A stretch of DNA of 64,000 nucleotides from Streptomyces sp. NRRL F-5727 (lineage in GTDB: Bacteria; Actinomycetota; Actinomycetes; Streptomycetales; Streptomycetaceae). Below the pieces are notes generated by a model, which saw nothing but the letters and a program-made list of their open reading frames with translations, searched no databases and was not told the DNA's origin. The stretch lies in NCBI RefSeq assembly GCF_000719555.1, contig NZ_JOGX01000008.1:62001-126000 (forward strand). Reading direction: 5' to 3'. This document shows positions 26,963-36,097 of this stretch, one piece after another (positions within the stretch are counted from its first letter, which is position 1; the number at the start of each line of letters is the position of its first letter). The position numbers and the translations under genes were made by a program.

Positions 26963-27598
26963 CTAGGTGCGCGGTCGGTAGGCGAAGCCGTTCAGGGGTG
27001 CGAGGACCTTCCAGCCCAGCGTCTCGTAGAGGGCGCGGCCCGGGACGGTCGCGCCCAGGAGGCCCTGGGGCACTCCGTGGGCGAGCGCCGCGTCGGTGAG
27101 GGTGCCCATCACCACCGTCCCCAAGCCCCGGCGCCGGTGGGACGGTTCGGTGACGATCTGGTCGTAGACGCAGGCGGTGTCGGTCAGTCCGGCGAGGCCG
27201 GACGCGGCGAGTTCCCCGTCCGCTCCCAGGACCCGCACCGAGACGACCCCCTCGGCGGTCTCGACGGTGGCGGTGTAGCCCTCCGGCATCCGCACGTCCG
27301 ACGGGCGCAGGTCGACGGCCATGAGGAAGCAGGGGTCGACGGGCTCCCACGGGGGCGGGAACCACGGGGCCATGGCGTCCTGCGGCAGGAACGCCTTGAC
27401 GACCGTGGTGGGTTCGGTGATCGAGTCGACGAGCGCGCGGGCGGTGACGGCGTCCGTGCCGTCCCCGAGGAGCACGTGCCGCACGGTCTAGGTCGGCTGT
27501 CCGACCTCGAGGCGCAGCCCCCAGGGCACGTCCACGGGCTGGGGGATCCGCCGGCACACGGCCCATCCCTCGGCCCACCGCCGTCCTGTCTCCGTCAT
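26963..27598 (-). pseudogene. GNAT acetyltransferase interrupted by an in-frame amber codon
   Basis: Read from ATG 27598 the gene encodes MTETGRRWAEGWAVCRRIPQ..., a GNAT-type N-terminus, but meets TAG at codon 37 (27488-27490) and then continues in the same frame for 174 more codons with TARALVDSITEPTTVVKAF, VYDQIVTEPSHRRRGLGTVVMGTLTDAAL (acetyl-CoA loop RRRGLG) and YETLGWKVLAPL. Thus a complete 211-residue GNAT is broken by one codon. A GTG at 27484 could restart translation and give 173 residues, which keep the acetyl-CoA fold but lose the first strand. Pseudogene, readthrough or restart cannot be distinguished here. Confidence 0.75.
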
Positions 27599-27678
27599 GG
27601 GCCGCACTTTACGGGGAGACCGGCGGCGGCATCGATGATGTGATCATTTAGCTCGATCGGGGGTGATCCACCCGATTC

Positions 27679-27697
27679 GCGGAACTGATCGTTCCGC
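27679..27697. promoter_or_regulatory. inverted repeat upstream of the second SGNH gene
   Basis: GCGGAAC-TGATC-GTTCCGC, perfect 7-base arms, in the divergent region between the broken GNAT gene and the second SGNH gene, about 80 bases before the latter's ATG. A candidate operator. Confidence 0.35.
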
Positions 27698-27776
27698 AAC
27701 CTGGATGATCTTGATCGTTGCCTTCGCCCGGGGCCACATGCCGCCTCGGGCGTCATTTGCCGATCCTGGAGGATCC

Positions 27777-28814
27777 ATGCGACACCCCGTCTCCCGCCTG
27801 CGCCTGCGCGCCCTCACCGTGGGGCTCGCGCTGGCCGCGTCCGCCCTCCTGCCCGCCGGCTCCGCCGGTGCGGCCGACCCGTACGAGTGGGCCGCGCTGG
27901 GCGACTCGTACACCGCCGGCGGCTTCGTCGGCGACCCGCTGCCCGCCCTCGGCGACCCGGCGCGGGACGGCTGCGACCGCACCAGCGACGCCTACCCCGG
28001 CCTGGTCGAGCGGGAGCTGGAGGAGTTCCCGCCCGGCAGGGCCGTCCACCTGACCAACGTCAGCTGCGGCAACGCCACCATCAAGAACATCGCCACCGAG
28101 AAGCAGACGCCGATCAGCCCGGTCCAGCCGCCCGCCGGCGGCTGGACCGCCGTGGACACGCAGATCAAGCGGGCCGGCCTGAACGCCGAGACCGACGTCG
28201 TCACCATCGGCGTCGGCGGCAACAGCCTGCCCTTCGGCGGCATGCTCCTCAAGTGCCTCGAAGAGGGCGCCTCGGCCACCGGCTCCTGCCGCGAGCACTA
28301 CACCAACCCGCCGGAGGGAGAGGAGAGCATCCAGCAGAAGCTCGACCGGGTCCAGGACGAGTACATCGAGATGCTGGCCGCGGTGCACGAGGCCGCGCCC
28401 AACGCCAAGGTGATCACCGTCGGTTACCCGGCCGTCCTGCCGGAGGACGGCAGTGACTGCAACCGTCTCGCCCTCACCGAGCTCAGCCTGATCAAGCACG
28501 CGGACGTCGACTGGCTCCGCGAGGACGTGCTGAAGCAGCTGAACCACAGGATCCAGCAGGTCACGAACTTCTTCGGCGACCGCTACGTCGACGTCTACTC
28601 CTCCAGCATGGGCCACGACGCCTGCCAGCCCGCCGAGGAGAAGTGGGTCGAGGGCATCTGCGGCGACGCCGCCGACTACTGGACCACCAGCGTCGGCGCG
28701 CTGAACTGCGCCGTCGTCGGCAAGCGCGCCACCCTGGTCCACCCGAACGCGGCCGGGTACGCCAACACCGCCGCGCACGTGGAGCGCGCCATCCGCATCG
28801 CCCTCCTCAGCTAG
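27777..28814 (+). CDS. secreted SGNH hydrolase (second)
   Basis: A 345-residue exported SGNH hydrolase. Start ATG 27777 has a textbook CTGGAGGATCC ribosome site and a signal peptide (RLRLRALTVGLALAASALLPAGSAGAA). Blocks: ALGDSYTAGGF (Ser), VSCGNATIK (Gly), GVGGNSLPFGG (Asn), LVHPNAAGY (Asp/His). Cysteine-rich like the first hydrolase. It shares the same overall design as the gene at 25899, so the pair probably arose by duplication or both target similar extracellular esters. Confidence 0.88.
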   Translation: MRHPVSRLRLRALTVGLALAASALLPAGSAGAADPYEWAALGDSYTAGGFVGDPLPALGDPARDGCDRTSDAYPGLVERELEEFPPGRAVHLTNVSCGNATIKNIATEKQTPISPVQPPAGGWTAVDTQIKRAGLNAETDVVTIGVGGNSLPFGGMLLKCLEEGASATGSCREHYTNPPEGEESIQQKLDRVQDEYIEMLAAVHEAAPNAKVITVGYPAVLPEDGSDCNRLALTELSLIKHADVDWLREDVLKQLNHRIQQVTNFFGDRYVDVYSSSMGHDACQPAEEKWVEGICGDAADYWTTSVGALNCAVVGKRATLVHPNAAGYANTAAHVERAIRIALLS

Positions 28815-28833
28815 CCGGCCGAACCCCGCACCG

Positions 28834-28871
28834 GAGCCCCGGGACCCGCGCGCACGCGCGGCCCGGGGCTC
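28834..28871. terminator. terminator between convergent genes
   Basis: GAGCCCCGGG (28834-28843) and CCCGGGGCTC (28862-28871) form a perfect 10-bp stem; the 18-base loop itself contains self-complementary CGCG runs. It separates the second SGNH gene and the nitroreductase gene. Confidence 0.65.
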
Positions 28872-28879
28872 TCCCCTTC

Positions 28880-29533
28880 CTACGCGAAGGAGAGACGTCC
28901 GGTGCGCTCCCGCTTCAGCTCGAAGAAGTGCGGGTTCCCCGCCAGGACGCGGACCGCGTCGAAGAGCTCCGCGGCCTGCTCGCCGCGCGGGATGGCGTTG
29001 AGCACCGGGCCGAAGAAGGGGGTGCCGTCGAGGTGGAGGGTGGGCGTGCCGACGTAGCCGCCCGAGGCCGGGTCCGTGCCGGCGTCGTGGCTCCGCTGGA
29101 GACCGGCGTCGTACGCGTCGGTGTGCGCGGCGGCGGCCAGTTGGGCGGGGAGGCCGAGCTCGGCCAGCACCTCGGCGGTCACCCGGTCGAAGTCCTTGTC
29201 GCCGCCCTGGTGGATGCGGGTCCCGTACGCCGTGTACAGGTCACGGAGGATCCCGTCGCCGCTCCGCTCGGCCGCCGCCACGGCGACCCGCGCCGGACCG
29301 AGCGAACGGTCGACCAGGTCCCGGTACCAGTCGGGGAGTTCGTTGCCCACGTTGTGCAGGTACAGGCTCATGACGTGGAAGCGGACGTCCAGGTCCCGCA
29401 GCCGCTCCACCTCCAGGATCCACCGGGAGGTGATCCACGCGAACGGGCAGGCGGGGTCGAACCAGAAGTCCACCCGGGTGCGGGTGGCGGCGGTCGCGGG
29501 GGCGAGGGGGCGAGGGGCTGCGTCGATCGTCAT
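28880..29533 (-). CDS. mycothiol-dependent nitroreductase Rv2466c-family (DsbA fold)
   Basis: A 217-residue thioredoxin-like DsbA-type protein. Start sequence FWFDPACPFAWITSRWI matches the mycothiol-dependent nitroreductase/reductase (Mrx2, Rv2466c-like) family, in which the active-site motif is CPxC or a one-cysteine form; here it is CPFA, with only the first Cys. The rest (NVGNELPDWYRDLVD, GTPTLHLDGTPFFGPVLNAIPRG) is typical, with the cis-Pro in GTPTL. It presumably uses mycothiol to reduce substrates in oxidative stress. Confidence 0.85.
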   Translation of the reverse strand: MTIDAAPRPLAPATAATRTRVDFWFDPACPFAWITSRWILEVERLRDLDVRFHVMSLYLHNVGNELPDWYRDLVDRSLGPARVAVAAAERSGDGILRDLYTAYGTRIHQGGDKDFDRVTAEVLAELGLPAQLAAAAHTDAYDAGLQRSHDAGTDPASGGYVGTPTLHLDGTPFFGPVLNAIPRGEQAAELFDAVRVLAGNPHFFELKRERTGRLSFA

Positions 29534-29656
29534 AATGTCCAGCCTGCCGCGCGGGCGGCCCAGAAGCATGGGCAACTTCCGTACCGTCTCACTGGGCCAC
29601 TTCGCGCGCGTGCGCCTGCCCGCGCGCCCGTGCGCCCGCGCGTGCTTCGATGCCGC

Positions 29657-30059
29657 ATGAAGATCGACAGCGCTCGCGCCGCCGTCCGGCCCCGGACCGA
29701 CGCCGACCTCGCGGCCCCGGGAGCACGACGGGGCGCCCGGGGTGGGGAGCGCGGCCACGGGCAGGGGCGTCGACCAGGCCGCCATGGTCAACCGGCTGTA
29801 CGTGTCCCCCGCCGCGCGCGGCCACGGCGCCGGCGCGCCGCTGCCGGCCGAGGCGGTCGCCCCGGCCCGGGCCCTCGGCCTGCGGGCGGTGCCCGACGTG
29901 GCCGCCCACGACACCGCGGCGACCGCCCTGTACGAGCGGCTCGGTCGGCACCGGATGGCGACGGTCGCGCAGGACTGGGGGCCGCACGGGCTGGTGGACG
30001 TCCACTGCTGCGCGGCACCCGACCCGCACCCTCCGCATTCGGTCGGGCACCCTCGGTGA
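29657..30059 (+). pseudogene. degenerate GNAT acetyltransferase
   Basis: The start (MKIDSARAAVRPRTDADLAA) fits the beginning of a GNAT protein, but the frame then runs out of sense. From 29742 a different frame encodes the GNAT C-terminal half, VNRLYVSPAARGHGAG, APARALGLRAVPDVAAHDTAATALYERLG and HGLVDVHCCAAP. Roughly 50-60 residues of the middle strands are missing and the two halves are in different frames, so a deletion with frameshift has destroyed the gene. It is the second damaged acetyltransferase within 3 kb. A hairpin with a T-rich tail follows. Confidence 0.7.
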
Positions 30060-30067
30060 GCCGCATC

Positions 30068-30090
30068 AAAGGGCCTGCGCCTGGCCTTTT
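30068..30090 (+). terminator. hairpin with T-run upstream of the GTPase/kinase operon
   Basis: AAAGGGCC and GGCCTTTT can pair around a 7-base loop (one bulged G) and are followed by TTTTCTT, the classical factor-independent layout that is rare in this window. It isolates the operon starting at 30148 from the upstream pseudogene. Confidence 0.5.
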
Positions 30091-30147
30091 CTTCTGCTGA
30101 GATGTACCCCTTGCGAAGCGGGGAGCGCGAGCGCGAAGGGTCGGGGG

Positions 30148-32355
30148 ATGCGGCGGGGGTTCGGTGAACGGCTGGGCCTGCCCGGCGCCCTGGGTCCGTT
30201 ACCGCTCGCCCCGCTGGTGACCGAGTACCGCGAACTGACGGAGACGCAGACGGCGGCGGGGTTACGGTACGCGGGCGAGGCGCTGACGGACCCTCAGGAC
30301 GCGGCTGACGGAAGCGCGTTCGTCTCCGTGCTCGACGGGGTCGCGCTGTGCTCCCCGCGCCGGCGGCGGCTGCTCGACGGGGCCGCCCTGGACGCCCTCG
30401 CCGACGCGCGTCCCGCGCACGCGCCGGTGCTGCGGCTGCTCGCCGCGATCCGGCGGCGCGACCCGGCGCTGCTCCGGCGGGTCCTCCTCTACCAGCTCCT
30501 CCCCCTGCTCCGGCAGGGCGCCACCGGCCTCGGGCTCGACCCCGCCGAGGTCCGCCTGCTGACGAAGGCGCTGCCGTCCGTGCCGGTCCTGGACGACCGG
30601 CAGCGGAAGGCAGCCGAATCGCTCGCCCGGCTCTGGTCGACGCGGCGGCTGCGCGGCTGCGACCGCGCGGTGGCGGCCGTCGGGCCGGGCGCGCTGTACG
30701 CCGATCCGTGGCTCGCCGCCTTCGACGTGCGGCTGCACCGGCAGCTCGACCGCTGCGACCGGATGCTCGCCGAGGCGGCGGCCGGCACCGACCCCGCCGA
30801 GGCCGAGGCCCGCTATCTGCGGGTCCTGGCCGTCGCCGCCGACGACGACGAGGCCGTGCGGGGGCTGATCCGGCTCGGCACCGCGCCGGACGGCGGCGAC
30901 TCCGGGCTGACCGCCCGGCCCGTCGGCGGCGGCGCGGTGACGCTCTCCTGGCCCGACACGCCGGGCGTCCGCTGGCGGGTCCTCCGCGACGGCCCCGCCC
31001 TGGACCGGCCGGACCCGGTGCGCGGCGCCGTCGGCGCGGGCGGGGCCGTCTGCGCCGCCGTGGACACCGACCCGCCGGTGGGGCTCCGGGTGCGGTACGC
31101 CGCCTTCCCCGTACGGGACGGGCAGCCCACGGCGGCGCCGTTCGTGTCGCGGGCGCTGCTGGTCGCGCCCGCCGTCGAGGACGTCACCGTCGAGGACGGG
31201 CCGGCGCGGCTCACCGTCCGGTGGCGGCTCCCCCGTACCGCCACCGGCGTCGTCGTGGCCCTCGCCGGACCCCGCGCCGCCGCCGGCCGCCACACCCTCG
31301 GCCGCGTCGAGCAGCACGTCTTCACCGGTCTGGAACCCGGCGCGTACACGGTTCGCCTGACGGCCCGTCACCCCTCGCCCGCCGGCGGGACCGTGGACGC
31401 GCCGGAGGTGGCGGGGAGCGGCACCGTGCACGCGTGGCCCCGGCTGCTCACCGGGCTCACCGCCGAGCCCGGGCCCGCGGAAGGGGTGCGGTTCGCCGGG
31501 CACGGCGGCGAGGGCGCCGAGGTGCGGCTCGTGGTGTGGCCCGAAGGGGCCGCGCCCGCGCCCGGGACCGAGCTGCGCACCGCCGACCTGCCCGCGCCGC
31601 TGCCCTGGGCCCGGTACGGGGACCCCGGCTTCACCACGCCGGACGACGCCTTCGCCGGGCTCGTCAGCGCGGCGACCGTGCTCGGCGAGCGGGCGCTCGC
31701 CGGACCGGGGGTGCGGCTCGACGTGCCGGGCCCGGCGGGCGCGCCCCGGGCCGTGCGCGAACCCGGCGGGCGGGTGCGGCTGTTCTTCGACTGGCCGTCC
31801 GGGGCCGGGACCGTGCGCGCCGCCTGGGACGGCGGCGACCTGACCGCCAGCCGCAGCCGGTACGTCCGGGAAGGGCTCCGGCTGCCGCTCGGCCCCGGCC
31901 CGGCGCGCGTCACGCTCCAGCCGCTCGCGCCCGACGAGCGGCCCGGCTCCGCCGTCCCCGTCCGCCGGGCGCCCGTCGCGGTGGACGTGCCCGGGGAGGC
32001 CGTGGTGCGCTACCGGCTGCTGACCCGGCGGCGCCGGCTCGGCCGCCGGGCCGTGCCGTACGCCGTCGAGATCAGCGCGCACGGTCACGACCCGGCCGTG
32101 CCGCTGCCCTCCTTCGTCCTCGTCCACCGGGGCGGCGACCGGGCCTCCGCCCGGCCCCGGCACGCCGAGGACGGCACCGAACTGCTCAGGGTCGACGGCG
32201 CGAAGCTCGCCGCCGCCCCGCTCCAGACCCGGGCGCTCCCGCCGGCCCCCGACCTCTCCCGCCCGCCGTACGCGCTCCGCGCCTTCCTGCTGGGCGACGG
32301 CGCCGGAGCCGTACGACTCGAAGAACCCGCCCTCACGACCCTGGTGGTGCGCTGA
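30148..32355 (+). CDS. hypothetical multi-domain beta-rich protein, first gene of the GTPase/kinase operon
   Basis: A 735-residue protein without signal peptide or membrane helix. The first ~250 residues are helical (RYAGEALTDPQDAADGSAFVSVLDG, EARYLRVLAVAADDDEAVRGLIRLG), followed by several beta-sandwich modules resembling fibronectin type III: LTARPVGGGAVTLSWPDTPGVRWRVLRDG and DVTVEDGPARLTVRWRLPRTATGVV...LEPGAYTVRLTARH. ATG 30148 has GAAGGG upstream. Its stop is one base before the next ATG. It is probably the large structural or sensor subunit of the system encoded downstream; no enzymatic motif is seen. Confidence 0.7.
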   Translation: MRRGFGERLGLPGALGPLPLAPLVTEYRELTETQTAAGLRYAGEALTDPQDAADGSAFVSVLDGVALCSPRRRRLLDGAALDALADARPAHAPVLRLLAAIRRRDPALLRRVLLYQLLPLLRQGATGLGLDPAEVRLLTKALPSVPVLDDRQRKAAESLARLWSTRRLRGCDRAVAAVGPGALYADPWLAAFDVRLHRQLDRCDRMLAEAAAGTDPAEAEARYLRVLAVAADDDEAVRGLIRLGTAPDGGDSGLTARPVGGGAVTLSWPDTPGVRWRVLRDGPALDRPDPVRGAVGAGGAVCAAVDTDPPVGLRVRYAAFPVRDGQPTAAPFVSRALLVAPAVEDVTVEDGPARLTVRWRLPRTATGVVVALAGPRAAAGRHTLGRVEQHVFTGLEPGAYTVRLTARHPSPAGGTVDAPEVAGSGTVHAWPRLLTGLTAEPGPAEGVRFAGHGGEGAEVRLVVWPEGAAPAPGTELRTADLPAPLPWARYGDPGFTTPDDAFAGLVSAATVLGERALAGPGVRLDVPGPAGAPRAVREPGGRVRLFFDWPSGAGTVRAAWDGGDLTASRSRYVREGLRLPLGPGPARVTLQPLAPDERPGSAVPVRRAPVAVDVPGEAVVRYRLLTRRRRLGRRAVPYAVEISAHGHDPAVPLPSFVLVHRGGDRASARPRHAEDGTELLRVDGAKLAAAPLQTRALPPAPDLSRPPYALRAFLLGDGAGAVRLEEPALTTLVVR

Positions 32356-32356
32356 C

Positions 32357-33607
32357 ATGACGACGGTCATCTGCCCCTACTGCTTTCATCGCGCGCAGGC
32401 CGCACGGCTCCCGTACCGCTGTCTGATGGCGCGGACCGGGCTGCGCGGCGGCTCGCCCTGCGATCCCGAACGGGACGACCGCTGGGCGAGCTTCACGGGC
32501 GCGACCCACGCCCCGGCGGCCTACCTGAAGGGCCCGGTCTTCGTCGCGCCGCGGTCCTTCGGCGGGCTGCGCGGACCCGGGCCGCGCGCCGAGTGCCCGC
32601 ACTGCGGGGTGCCCACCCCGGTCCGGGTGTGCGCCAACTGCCACAGCGACCTGCCCAGCGACTACTGCGAGCAGGACAGCCGGATCATCGCCCTGGTCGG
32701 CGCGAAGGCGTCCGGCAAGAGCACCTACGTCTCCGTCCTCGTCAACGAGCTCCGCCACCGGGTGGGGCAGGCGTACGGGGCGGCGCTCGCCGCCATGGGC
32801 GACGAGAGCCAGCGGCGCGACCGGGAGATGGCCGAGGACCTGTACGAGCGGCTGCGGCTGCCCGACGCCACCATCCCGTCCGCCGTCGGCTTCAACGACC
32901 CGCTGCTGTACCGGCTGAGCCTGCCCCGCAAGGGCTTCGGACGCGACGGCAGCCGGCACACGGCGCTGGTCTTCTTCGACGCGGCCGGCGAGGACCTCAA
33001 GTCGGCCGAGGCGATGAACCGCTACACCCAGTACCTGAGCGCCGCCCACGGCATCGTGCTGCTCGTCGACCCCCTCCAGCTCGGCGCCGTCCGCGACACC
33101 CTCGGGAACGCCGACGGGCCGATGCCCGCCAAGGACATCCCCGCCCTCCAGATCGCCGCCGACATCGCCACCCAGCTCCGCTCGCACGGACACGGCGGCT
33201 CCCGCGGCCGGGTCGGGATCCCGCTCGCCGTCGCCGTCACCAAGACGGACACCGTGCGCGGACTGCTCGACCCCCACTCGCCGCTCCTCGGCAACGCCCC
33301 GCACTCCGGCGGCCGGTTCGACGAGGCCGACCGGCTCGCCGTCCACGAGGAGACCCGCTCGCTCCTGGAGGGCTGGGACTCGGGGGCGCTCTGGCGGCAG
33401 CTTGAGCGGGACTTCTCCGACGTGTCCCTCTTCGGGCTCTCCGCGCTCGGCGCGCCACCGCCCGCCGACGCCCCCGCCGACGTGCCCGCCGCCGGACCCC
33501 AGCCGATCCGGGTCGAGGACCCGCTGCTGTGGCTGCTCGCCCGGCGCGGGCTGCTGCCCGTCGCCCGGCCGCCGCGCGAGAACGGCAAGGGGGTGCCGGC
33601 CGCGTGA
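32357..33607 (+). CDS. zinc-ribbon TRAFAC-type GTPase (double-GTPase system, soluble)
   Basis: A 416-residue P-loop GTPase-like protein. N-terminal zinc-binding segments CPYC...C and CPHCGVPTPVRVCANC (about residues 6-95) precede Walker A GAKASGKST (115-123), the switch-II region FFDAAGED (D208), and a TKTD guanine-specificity motif (D298, NKxD variant). The G-domain is followed by a C-terminal LLWLLARRGLLP helix. These features match the DO-GTPase-like families paired with GAP1 proteins. Predicted soluble; GTP hydrolysis is inferred. The stop overlaps the next start (GTGA). Confidence 0.8.
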   Translation: MTTVICPYCFHRAQAARLPYRCLMARTGLRGGSPCDPERDDRWASFTGATHAPAAYLKGPVFVAPRSFGGLRGPGPRAECPHCGVPTPVRVCANCHSDLPSDYCEQDSRIIALVGAKASGKSTYVSVLVNELRHRVGQAYGAALAAMGDESQRRDREMAEDLYERLRLPDATIPSAVGFNDPLLYRLSLPRKGFGRDGSRHTALVFFDAAGEDLKSAEAMNRYTQYLSAAHGIVLLVDPLQLGAVRDTLGNADGPMPAKDIPALQIAADIATQLRSHGHGGSRGRVGIPLAVAVTKTDTVRGLLDPHSPLLGNAPHSGGRFDEADRLAVHEETRSLLEGWDSGALWRQLERDFSDVSLFGLSALGAPPPADAPADVPAAGPQPIRVEDPLLWLLARRGLLPVARPPRENGKGVPAA

Positions 33608-36090
33608 GCCTCCTCCAGATGCACTACACCTCGGCGCCGCCCGGCCCCGACGGCTCCGGCTTCCGCTTCACCGCCGTCAGCCCCGGCGTACCGCACTCCG
33701 TACTGCGCGAGGCCGAACAGCTCGTCGGGTACGAGCCGCCCCGGGACGCCCCCGCCCGCCCGTCCGAGGCCGAACTCGCCACGTTCCCCGAGATGTTCGG
33801 CTTCGCCCGGCTCTCCGACGGCAGCGGGCTGCTCAGCCGCACCGTCTACACCGGCGCCGACTACAGCGGCCGGTGGGGCAACTTCCACGCCCACGCCGTC
33901 CTCGTACCCGCCGGCGAACCACTCCCCGGCGACCTGCCGCCGATCGCGCTGTGGGGCGCGGCCGAGTGGACCGACCGCTCACCCGAGGCCGGCACCCCGC
34001 CCGCCCCGCTGGCCCGGCTCACCCCCCGGCTCCCCGCCGGAATCGGCGACGAACTGGCCCGGTTCGCCTCCGCGTCGGGGCCCCGGCTCGCCGCCGTCCT
34101 CGCCGACCTGCGGCGCGTCACCGAGGACCCCGCCGCCCCGCAGGTGGTGCTCGCCGAGAGCGACACCCGGAGGGTCGCCCACTGGCTGCTGCTCGCCTCC
34201 GCGGCGCTGCCCCGGGACGCCGCCCGCGGCCTCACCTTCACCACCTACACCCGGCGGCCCCAGCACGCCCGCCAGCAGGTCGTCGGCGTCCGCCCCGAGG
34301 ACGCCCGGGCCGTGACCGGGCAGCCGCACCGGTACGCCGTCCACGACCGCACCGACAGCCACGCCGAGCCGCCCGCCACCGCGGACCTGTGGGCGCTCAC
34401 CGCCGCCGCCGTCTGGGCGGCCGGCGCCGACGCGCTCTTCAAGCGGGCCGAGGACCTGCCCGGCGCCGAGCCGTTCGCCGTCGGGCCGCTCGCCACGCTC
34501 GCGCTCGCCGACGGCGTGCCCGTCCCCGCCGACGCGTACGCCCCGGCCGCCGCCTGGACGACCGGCCACCACCACGCCCTCGGCGAGGACGAGCTGGAGT
34601 CCTTCCTGCGGGCCGTCTGCGCCGAGGGCCGCCCCGGCTCCCTCGCCCCGGACGCCCTCGCCGCCCTGCTCGGCGCGCTCCGCGACACCGTCCCGCTCGC
34701 CGTGACCGCCCCGATCACCGCCCGGCTCGTCGAGGCCGCCGTCCGGGACCCCGCCCTCGCGCCGCCGCCGCTGCCGCCGGGCGCGCTGCCGGAGCCGTAC
34801 CGCGGCCGGCTCACCGACGGGCTCGGGGAGGACGTCCGGGCCGGACTCGGCACGCCCGGCACCCCGCTGCCCCGCACCGCCGGACTGCTGCGGATCGCCG
34901 CGACCCTCGGCATCGACCACGACGACCTGATCCCCGGGCTCGCCGACCGGCTGTGCCGGCGGATCATGGACGGCGCCACCACGACGGGCTCCGGCACCGG
35001 AGCCGTACCGGAACTCCTCGACGTCCTGGACGAGTCCGCGCCGCTGCGGATCGCGCTCCTCGACCTGCTGGAGGCCCGGGCCGCCGACCATCCGGCGGCC
35101 GTGGCCGCCGCGCTGCGCACCGCCCGGCTGCCGCGCGACGGGCTCGGACACCGACCCCACCTGCGGATGTGCGCGGCCCTCGACACCTCCGGGGCCCGGG
35201 CCGGGAACCGGACGCCCGCCCTGCACGCGCTGCTGCGCGCCTCCGGCGGATCCCACCTGGTCACCCCGCTGCTGCTGCGCACCGCGGTGAGCCTGCTCTG
35301 GCAGGACCGCGCGCCGACGGCCGAGGAGGCGTCCCAGCTCCTCGGCGAGAGCGGCGCCGAGGTCCACCAGCTCGCCGGCACCTGGAACGACCTGGTGAGC
35401 GCCGCCGTCGACGCCCCCGCCGACGACACCGCCGCGCCCACCCTCGCCAAGCAGCTCCTCAGGTACGGGCGGGACGCGGTGGGCCGCGCCGCCTACCACG
35501 ACCTGGCGCTGCTCGCCCACGTCCACACCATGGAGCACGCCGACACCGACCCGAGCGCCCCCCACGGCAACCTCGTCGAACGCGCCCGGTCCCTCTCCTC
35601 CCAGGCCCGCCCGGCCACCCAGCAGCGGGCCGCACGGGCCCTCGCCCGGCTGCTGCTGCGGGCCGACCGGCCCGCCCGGGAGCTCCAGGCCCTCGCGTAC
35701 AGCAACGACCCGGGCCTGATCGACGCCTACGCCGACGCGGCCCGCTCCCCCGTCCTCACCGACTTCCTCACCGTCCCGTCCCGCCTCGCCGACTGCTACC
35801 TCGCCTGGAACCTGCACCAGGGCGCGGGCCCGGTCTGGAACCTGACCCGCCGCACCCTGCTGGAGGAGGTGCTGCGGCCCGCCGCGCGGAAGATGCCCGA
35901 CGACCAGCTGCGGCTCGCCGCCGAGCACGTCGGACGGTACGGCGCCGCCCACCGGGAGCTCTTCGAGGAGTGGGCCCGGCCGGCCGGCGGCGTGAAGCAG
36001 CTCCTCCGCCGGATCGGCGGACGCCGGCAGGAGCGGCCCCGGGAACCGCGGTGGGGCGACGTCGAACCGCCCCGGGACGGGGGGAGGTGA
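33604..36090 (+). CDS. GAP1-type GTPase-associated protein
   Basis: An 828-residue protein starting at the GTG overlapping the previous stop. The N-terminal domain (about 1-150: LLQMHYTSAPPGPDGSGFRFTAVSPGVPHSVLREAEQLVGYEPP, FGFARLSDGSGLLSRTVYTGADYSGRWGNFHAHAVLVP) matches the GAP1-N2 domain, and the long helical middle and C-terminal regions fit GAP1-M and GAP1-C. GAP1 proteins were predicted to regulate or be regulated by the neighbouring GTPases. No catalytic motif is recognised. It is flanked on both sides by GTPase genes, as expected for this system. Confidence 0.82.
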   Translation: MSLLQMHYTSAPPGPDGSGFRFTAVSPGVPHSVLREAEQLVGYEPPRDAPARPSEAELATFPEMFGFARLSDGSGLLSRTVYTGADYSGRWGNFHAHAVLVPAGEPLPGDLPPIALWGAAEWTDRSPEAGTPPAPLARLTPRLPAGIGDELARFASASGPRLAAVLADLRRVTEDPAAPQVVLAESDTRRVAHWLLLASAALPRDAARGLTFTTYTRRPQHARQQVVGVRPEDARAVTGQPHRYAVHDRTDSHAEPPATADLWALTAAAVWAAGADALFKRAEDLPGAEPFAVGPLATLALADGVPVPADAYAPAAAWTTGHHHALGEDELESFLRAVCAEGRPGSLAPDALAALLGALRDTVPLAVTAPITARLVEAAVRDPALAPPPLPPGALPEPYRGRLTDGLGEDVRAGLGTPGTPLPRTAGLLRIAATLGIDHDDLIPGLADRLCRRIMDGATTTGSGTGAVPELLDVLDESAPLRIALLDLLEARAADHPAAVAAALRTARLPRDGLGHRPHLRMCAALDTSGARAGNRTPALHALLRASGGSHLVTPLLLRTAVSLLWQDRAPTAEEASQLLGESGAEVHQLAGTWNDLVSAAVDAPADDTAAPTLAKQLLRYGRDAVGRAAYHDLALLAHVHTMEHADTDPSAPHGNLVERARSLSSQARPATQQRAARALARLLLRADRPARELQALAYSNDPGLIDAYADAARSPVLTDFLTVPSRLADCYLAWNLHQGAGPVWNLTRRTLLEEVLRPAARKMPDDQLRLAAEHVGRYGAAHRELFEEWARPAGGVKQLLRRIGGRRQERPREPRWGDVEPPRDGGR

Positions 36091-36097
36091 CCGCGCG

